Below, in pieces: positions 58,788 through 64,000 of a DNA stretch of 64,000 nucleotides (positions within the stretch are counted from its first letter, which is position 1; the number at the start of each line of letters is the position of its first letter). The notes below the pieces were generated by a model. That model was not told where the DNA came from, searched no databases, and worked only from the letters and a program-made list of their open reading frames with translations. The DNA is from Sphingomicrobium sp. (GTDB taxonomy: Bacteria > Pseudomonadota > Alphaproteobacteria > Sphingomonadales > Sphingomonadaceae). The stretch spans positions 60,704 through 124,703 of the forward strand of contig JAUJOV010000003.1 in NCBI GenBank assembly GCA_030447545.1, written 5' to 3'. A program made the translations under genes and the position numbers.

Positions 58788-60953
58788 ATGGACCTCACTT
58801 TGATCGCCCTCGCCTGTGGCGTGATCGCCGTGCTTTACGGAATCCTCACCAGCCGCCAGGTGCTCGCCGCGCCGGCCGGCAATCAGCGGATGATCGACAT
58901 TTCCGGAGCGATCCAGGAAGGCGCGGAGGCCTATCTCGGCCGGCAATATATGACCATCGGCATCGTCGGCGTGGTCGTCGCCATCCTCGTCGGGCTGTTC
59001 CTCGGGCTTACGCCGGCCATCGCGTTCAGCATCGGCGCGATCCTGTCGGGCGCGGCCGGCTACATCGGGATGAACATTTCGGTTCGCGCCAACGTGCGCA
59101 CCGCCGAGGCTGCCCGCACCTCGCTCCAGGGCGGCCTCACCACCGCCTTCCGCGCGGGCGCGATCACCGGCATGCTGGTCGCCGGCCTCGCCTTGCTGGC
59201 GATCGCCGGCGTCTTCTATGTGCTGGTCGAGGTGCAGGGTGCAGCGCCCGACAGCCGCACCGTCATCGACGGGCTGGTCGCGCTTGCCTTCGGCGCCTCG
59301 CTGATCTCCATCTTCGCCCGCCTGGGCGGCGGCATCTTCACCAAGGCCGCAGACGTCGGCGCCGACCTCGTCGGCAAGGTCGAGGCCGGAATCCCGGAGG
59401 ACGACCCGCGCAACCCGGCCGTGATCGCCGACAACGTCGGCGACAATGTCGGCGACTGCGCCGGCATGGCCGCCGATCTGTTCGAAACCTATGTCGTGAC
59501 CGTCGGCGCGACGATGGTCCTGACCGCGCTTCTGATCGGCAACCGCGGCGGCGGCGACGTCACCACGCTGATGGCGCTTCCGCTGCTGGTCGGGGGCGTG
59601 TGCATCGTCACTTCGATCATCGGCACCTACATGGTCCGCCTCGGCCGCGGCCAGTCGATCATGGGCGCGCTCTACAAGGGCTTCTGGACCACCGCGGCGC
59701 TGTCGGTTCCGGCGCTGTGGCTCGCGACCACCTTCGCCCTCGGCGACCTCAATGCGGTGATCGGCGGGCAGGAAGCGGCCGGCACCGACCTCACCGGCGC
59801 AGCGGCCGAGCAGACCGGCGGCTTTACCGGCTGGGACCTTTATTTCTGCATGCTGATCGGGCTTGCAGTGACCGGCCTGCTCGTGTGGATCACCGAATAT
59901 TACACCGGCACCAACTACCGCCCGGTCCAGACGATCGCGAAGGCCTCGGAAACCGGCCACGCGACCAACATCATCCAGGGCCTTGCGATCAGCCTCGAAT
60001 CGACCGCTCTCCCGACGGTCGTCATCTGCATCGCGATCATCGGCTCCTACCTGCTCGCAGGCCTGATCGGGATCGCGTTCGCGGCAACCGCGATGCTTGC
60101 GCTCGCCGGAATGGTCGTCGCGCTCGACGCCTATGGCCCGGTCACCGACAATGCCGGCGGCATCGCCGAAATGTCGGGCATGGAAGAGGACGTGCGCACG
60201 CGCACCGACGCGCTCGACGCGGTGGGCAACACCACCAAGGCGGTGACCAAGGGCTATGCGATCGGCTCGGCCGCGCTTGCCGCGCTGGTGCTGTTCGGCG
60301 CCTACACCACCGACCTTCAGGAGTTCGCCCCCGAGCTCGGCATTGGCGCAGCCGGCGTCGATTTCTCGCTGTCCAACCCGTACGTCGTCGTCGGCCTGCT
60401 GCTCGGCGCGTTGCTTCCCTATCTGTTCGGCGCGATGGGCATGACCGCGGTCGGCCGCGCGGCGGGCAATGTCGTGCTCGACGTGCGCGAGCAGTTCCGC
60501 TCTAATCCGGGGATCATGGACGGCACGGTTCGGCCCAATTACGCCCGCACCGTCGACCTGGTGACTAGGGCCGCGATCAAGGAAATGATCCTGCCCTCGC
60601 TTCTGCCGGTGCTCGCCCCGATCCTCGTCTATTTCTCGATCTCCGCAGTGGCCGGGCGCGAGCAGGGCTTCGCCGCGCTCGGCGCGCTGCTCCTGGGCGT
60701 GATCGTCTCGGGCCTGTTCGTCGCCATCTCGATGACCTCGGGCGGCGGCGCGTGGGACAATGCCAAGAAGTATATCGAGGACGGCAATTACGGCGGCAAG
60801 GGCTCGGAAGCCCACAAGGCGGCCGTGACCGGCGACACGGTCGGCGATCCGTACAAGGACACCGCCGGCCCGGCGGTCAACCCGATGATCAAGATCACCA
60901 ACATCGTCGCGCTGCTGCTGCTCGCGGCGCTCGCCGGCCAGGGCGCCGGCTGA
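58788..60953 (+). CDS. hppA: Membrane proton-pumping pyrophosphatase, K+-independent type
   Basis: Hydrolyses pyrophosphate to pump H+ across the membrane; 721 residues, about 16 helices, intact. Substrate site [35 protein letters not shown] and the later [19 protein letters not shown]. At the position that distinguishes types the motif reads [10 protein letters not shown]; the Lys in place of Ala (and Thr near it) marks the K+-independent class. It ends with an intrinsic terminator 26 bases on. The start is the ATG 58788 ([18 protein letters not shown]). Confidence 0.95.
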   Translation: MDLTLIALACGVIAVLYGILTSRQVLAAPAGNQRMIDISGAIQEGAEAYLGRQYMTIGIVGVVVAILVGLFLGLTPAIAFSIGAILSGAAGYIGMNISVRANVRTAEAARTSLQGGLTTAFRAGAITGMLVAGLALLAIAGVFYVLVEVQGAAPDSRTVIDGLVALAFGASLISIFARLGGGIFTKAADVGADLVGKVEAGIPEDDPRNPAVIADNVGDNVGDCAGMAADLFETYVVTVGATMVLTALLIGNRGGGDVTTLMALPLLVGGVCIVTSIIGTYMVRLGRGQSIMGALYKGFWTTAALSVPALWLATTFALGDLNAVIGGQEAAGTDLTGAAAEQTGGFTGWDLYFCMLIGLAVTGLLVWITEYYTGTNYRPVQTIAKASETGHATNIIQGLAISLESTALPTVVICIAIIGSYLLAGLIGIAFAATAMLALAGMVVALDAYGPVTDNAGGIAEMSGMEEDVRTRTDALDAVGNTTKAVTKGYAIGSAALAALVLFGAYTTDLQEFAPELGIGAAGVDFSLSNPYVVVGLLLGALLPYLFGAMGMTAVGRAAGNVVLDVREQFRSNPGIMDGTVRPNYARTVDLVTRAAIKEMILPSLLPVLAPILVYFSISAVAGREQGFAALGALLLGVIVSGLFVAISMTSGGGAWDNAKKYIEDGNYGGKGSEAHKAAVTGDTVGDPYKDTAGPAVNPMIKITNIVALLLLAALAGQGAG

Positions 60954-60978
60954 TCTTCGGATCAGCTGTTCGAGGATG

Positions 60979-61015
60979 AGCCCCGCCCGGCCCAGCCGCG
61001 GCGGGGCTTTTCTTT
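60979..61015 (+). terminator. Intrinsic terminator after hppA
   Basis: GCCCCGCC and GGCGGGGC form an 8-bp stem around an 11-base loop, followed by TTTTCTTT. It is well placed 26 bases after the hppA stop. Confidence 0.88.
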
Positions 61016-61060
61016 AGCTTTCGCCGTGTTACGCTCGTCCCGCCGAAGTCGGGGGGCTTT

Positions 61061-62985
61061 ATGCGTTTGATGATTAGCATGCTGGCGCTGGCGGCAATCG
61101 CCGGTCCAGCCTCTGTCGCGGCCGAGGTGCAGGCGCAGCCTGGAGCGCCCACGATCACGACTGCGCAGTTTGCGGCGCTCCCTATGTTTCGTAGCCCGCT
61201 GCTCTCGCCGAACGGCCGCCGCATTGCCGCACGAACAACGGTCGCGGGTGAAACGAGGCTGGCGATCCTCGATGCGGATCGTCCCGAATCGCTGCCCAGG
61301 ATGATCAGGCTCGGAAGCGGCGAAGTCGCCGCAGTGAAATGGGCGGGAAATCATCGGCTGCTGTTGACCCTTCGCGCGACGAAAGATTTTGGCGGCTTCG
61401 AACTCCCGTTCCTGCGTCTGATTGCCGTCGACGTGGACTCGGGCCATTCGCGGATCGTCGATAAGAAGAGCCGCGGCCTCTACGCCGGCGATGTCCTCTA
61501 TGCCGACCCGTCGGGGTCATGGGCGCTGGTCGCCAGCCAGGACGACGCGTTCGCCTATCCGTCGGTCAAGCGCGCCGACCTCGCTACGGGCGACGCAGTG
61601 CTCGTGGAGAAAGCGCGCGACGGCGTCTGGGACTGGTACGCCGACGATGATGGGCTGGTTCGCGCCGGGGTGGCGTACGAGGGCCGCCGCTGGACAGTCT
61701 GGTACCGCGAAAAGCCCGGCGAGAAGCTGCGCAGGACGCGCGGCAAGTTCGCCAAGGACGACGACAGCGCGGTCGACCGGATCATCTTCGGGCGAAACAA
61801 CAACAGCTGGGTTCTGACGAACGAGCGGACCGGCCGGTTCGGCGTCTACACATATGATCTGAAGACAGGCGCGGTGGGCGCGCCTTTGTTCGAGCACGCC
61901 GAAGTCGACGTCGACGACGTGACGTACAACGCGATCACCGGAACCGTCTCTGCCGTTGAATATCACGACGACCGGCCGCGCACCGCTTGGTTCGAGCCTG
62001 AGTCGAAGGCGCTGCAGGCAAAGCTCGATCGCGCTTTGCCCAATAGCGTGAACACCGTTGTCGACTCCTCGCACGACAAGAAGCGAGTGCTCGTCTGGTC
62101 GGGCGGCGCGTCCGATCCAGGCCTGTTCTACCTGCTCGACCGGACCAGCTCGAAGATGCACCCGGTGATCGATCCTTATCCGTCGATCAACCCTGAGCAG
62201 CTCGCCCCTGTGAAGGCGGTCCGGTACCAGGCGCGCGACGGGCTGAGCATCCCCGCCTATCTGACGCTTCCGCGAGGCCGTCAGACGAGGGGACTGCCGC
62301 TGATTCTGCTGCCGCACGGTGGTCCGTTCACGCGCGACAAGTGGGACTATGATCCACTGGTCCAGTTTCTCGCCAGCCGCGGATACGCGGTCCTCCAGCC
62401 GCAGTTTCGGGGCTCGACGGGGTACGGCAGGCAGTTCGTCGAAAGGGGCTACGGCGAGTGGGGCCGGAAAATGCAGGACGATCTCGACGATGGTGTCGAC
62501 TGGCTTGCGCGCAGCGGCCAGATCGACCCGCAGCGCGTCTGCATGGTCGGCGCGTCGTACGGCGGATACGCGGCCCTGTGGGCGGCGATCCGCAATCCGG
62601 AGCGCTATCGCTGCGCCGCGAGCTGGGCCGGCGTATCGGACGTGCCGGCCATGCTCAAATATGATCGAAAGCTGTTCTCGGCGGCACGCTATTTTCGCGA
62701 ATGGCGAACGAAGGTGGGCGGCAATGGCAAGGCGGATCTGGCCGCCGTTTCGCCGGTTCACTTTGCCGACCGCGTAAGAATCCCGGTGTTCATCGGCCAC
62801 GGCGAGCAGGACGATAACATGCCGGCACGGCAAAGCCGCGAAATGGTCGCTGCGCTGTCGAAGGCGCGAGCGAATGTCACGTCCGTGTTCTACAAGGACA
62901 GCGGCCACGATTTCGGCAGCAGCCGGACCTCGAGGACTGGCTTCGACGGCTCGAGCAGTTCCTGGCCAAAAACAATCCGAGCTGA
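61061..62985 (+). CDS. S9-family prolyl oligopeptidase-type peptidase (frame shift near the 3' end)
   Basis: Exported serine peptidase of the S9 family (dipeptidyl-aminopeptidase/acylaminoacyl-peptidase type). The signal peptide MRLMISMLALAAIAGPASVAAE precedes a beta-propeller. Then an alpha/beta hydrolase: nucleophile Ser in MVGASYGGYAALWA, Asp in GHGEQDDNMPARQ, His in KDSGHDFG. After the His the ORF reads SRTSRTGFDG; shifting one base near 62.93 kb restores DLEDWLRRLEQFLAKNNPS and the stop at 62985. So the 29 codons the ORF track adds beyond this are an artefact. Confidence 0.9.
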
Positions 62986-63082
62986 GAAAGGCGGCTGGGC
63001 CACGGGACCCTGCGCTCCGCCTTCCATTTCGACTGCTCTGCCGCTAAGGCTCCGCGACTTTTTTCGTAACTAGCGAGGTTTG

Positions 63083-63301
63083 ATGGCCAAGGAAGAACTT
63101 CTCGAAATGCGCGGGCAGGTGGTGGAGCTGCTGCCGAATGCAATGTTCCGCGTGAAGCTCGAGAACGGCCATGAGATCCTCGGACATACCGCCGGCAAGA
63201 TGCGCAAGAACCGCATCCGCGTGCTGACCGGCGACGAAGTGCTGGTCGAGCTGACGCCCTACGACCTGACCAAGGGTCGGATCACCTACCGGTTCAAATA
63301 A
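63083..63301 (+). CDS. infA: Translation initiation factor IF-1
   Basis: 72 residues, OB fold ([72 protein letters not shown] pattern, complete). It occupies the ribosomal A site during initiation. The ATG at 63083 is used; the ORF track's extra first residue (63080) is not needed. With maf and the RNase gene it forms a compact operon common in sphingomonads. Confidence 0.97.
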   Translation: MAKEELLEMRGQVVELLPNAMFRVKLENGHEILGHTAGKMRKNRIRVLTGDEVLVELTPYDLTKGRITYRFK

Positions 63302-63313
63302 GGAGCGCCGCGC

Positions 63314-63886
63314 GTGCGGCTGATCCTCGCCTCGGCAAGCCCGCGCCGGCTCGACCTCTTGGCGCGCATCGGCGTTATTCCCGACGCAATACTGCCCGCC
63401 GACGTCGACGAGAGCGTCCCCAAAAGCGAGCTTCCGCGCGATCACGCGCTTCGCCTCGCCCGCGAAAAGGCCCAGGCGGTTGCGGCGCGCGATCCCGACG
63501 CGCTGGTGCTCGCAGCCGACACCGTCGTCGCCGTCGGCCGCCGAATCCTGCCAAAGGTCGAGGACGAAGCGACTCTTCGCCAGTGCATGAAGCTGCTGTC
63601 GGGCCGGCGCCACCGAGTGCTGACCGGCGTTGCTCTGGCCGTTCCCGGCGGTGCGATCCGCGAGCGGCTGGTCGAGACGATGATCGCCATGAAGCGCCTG
63701 TCGGGCGAGGAAATCGACTATTACGAAAGCCATGGCGAATGGCGCGGCAAGGCCGGCGGCTATGCGCTCCAGGGTTATGGCGAAGTCTATGTCCGCCACA
63801 TCGCCGGAAGCTATTCCAACGTGGTCGGCCTGCCGCTGGCCGAGACGCGGCTGCTTCTGAAGTCGGCGGGCTACCCGATTGCCTGA
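63314..63886 (+). CDS. maf: Maf-family nucleoside triphosphate pyrophosphatase
   Basis: Hydrolyses dTTP/UTP or modified NTPs, preventing their use; involved in septum arrest in some bacteria. ASASPRRLDLLARIG at the N-terminus is the signature; DVDESVP and ALRLAREKA, then LAADTVVAV with the catalytic Asp, follow. GTG start (63314); 190 residues. Its stop lies within the RNase start region. Confidence 0.93.
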   Translation: MRLILASASPRRLDLLARIGVIPDAILPADVDESVPKSELPRDHALRLAREKAQAVAARDPDALVLAADTVVAVGRRILPKVEDEATLRQCMKLLSGRRHRVLTGVALAVPGGAIRERLVETMIAMKRLSGEEIDYYESHGEWRGKAGGYALQGYGEVYVRHIAGSYSNVVGLPLAETRLLLKSAGYPIA

Positions 63887-64000
63887 CTGGCTGATCGAGC
63901 GCGGGATCGGCGAAACCCGCGCACTGCTCGCCGAGCAAGGCAGGATCGTCGAAGCGCGCATCGCGCTCGAGGGCACGGTTGCGGCCGGCTCGATCGTGGA
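63879..64000 (+). CDS. rng: Ribonuclease E/G family protein, 3'-truncated by window edge
   Basis: Starts at a TTG (63879) that overlaps the maf end by eight bases and reads LPDWLIERGIGETRALLAEQGRIVEARI to the window edge. This N-terminus and the position after maf match the RNase G-like gene of sphingomonads. Only 40 codons visible. Confidence 0.75.
   Translation, partial: MPDWLIERGIGETRALLAEQGRIVEARIALEGTVAAGSIV

Noticed and set aside
58524-60815. 763-residue minus-strand ORF
   Set aside because: Shadow of hppA; hppA has a complete known protein with a terminator, the shadow has no family resemblance.

Overview
The window is high-GC, densely packed bacterial chromosome. It looks like an alphaproteobacterium of the Sphingomonadales. 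The grounds are an OAR-type TonB receptor, the gene pairs infA-maf-rng and nusB-thiL-hppA, a CDC48-like ATPase, DUF1489, a single RelA/SpoT homologue, and frequent ATGA overlaps inside operons. I see no tRNA or rRNA gene, CRISPR array, insertion sequence or prophage. It is mostly core chromosome with one large accessory biosynthetic block.

Layout. 1-3365: 3' part of infC and a TonB-dependent receptor. 3362-13145: glnD, mutS, maeB and the ppGpp enzyme rsh. 13273-21236: HxlR regulator, rpoZ, PLD-family enzyme, PmtA-like methyltransferase, MFS transporter, CDC48-like AAA ATPase, SDR and peptidyl-prolyl isomerase. 21353-27462: mgtE, DUF1489, a CADD-type di-metal protein with a class V aminotransferase, a stand-alone receiver protein, a CotH-like secreted protein and a DUF4956 membrane protein. 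27499-31970: ppk2, two DUF2807 proteins, carD and dinB, all leftward. 32195-37849: sucC, a GFA protein and etfBA, convergent with an acetylpolyamine-amidohydrolase-like gene and nhaA. 38112-39324: ECF sigma factor with anti-sigma. 39328-54520: the glycan/inositol block. 54487-64000: DnaJ-like, bolA, pirin, hydrolase, nusB, thiL, hppA, S9 peptidase, infA, maf and the 5' end of rng.

The most unusual region is 39.3-54.5 kb, two divergent operons. Leftward run a CmoB-like (TIGR04290-type) methyltransferase, a TIM-barrel glycosidase-like protein whose order looks circularly permuted, inositol-3-phosphate synthase and DUF3008. Rightward run a dual-specificity-type phosphatase, a phosphoribosyltransferase-like/kinase-like protein, three NAD-dependent sugar epimerase/decarboxylase-type enzymes, four glycosyltransferases, an MDR dehydrogenase and a Gfo/Idh/MocA oxidoreductase. 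The shared intergenic region holds a palindromic pair of GGAAC-N17-nGTT motifs that resemble the alphaproteobacterial general-stress (EcfG) promoter on both strands. My inference is a stress-controlled pathway for an inositol-containing, O-methylated saccharide or glycan. The product is unknown.

Many universally conserved genes (glnD, mutS, maeB, mgtE, ppk2, etfB, etfA, pirin and others) carry one or more single-base frame shifts while the reading continues in another frame. This pattern fits uncorrected sequencing indels better than real gene decay. Coordinates for those genes are therefore given for the whole reconstructed gene.
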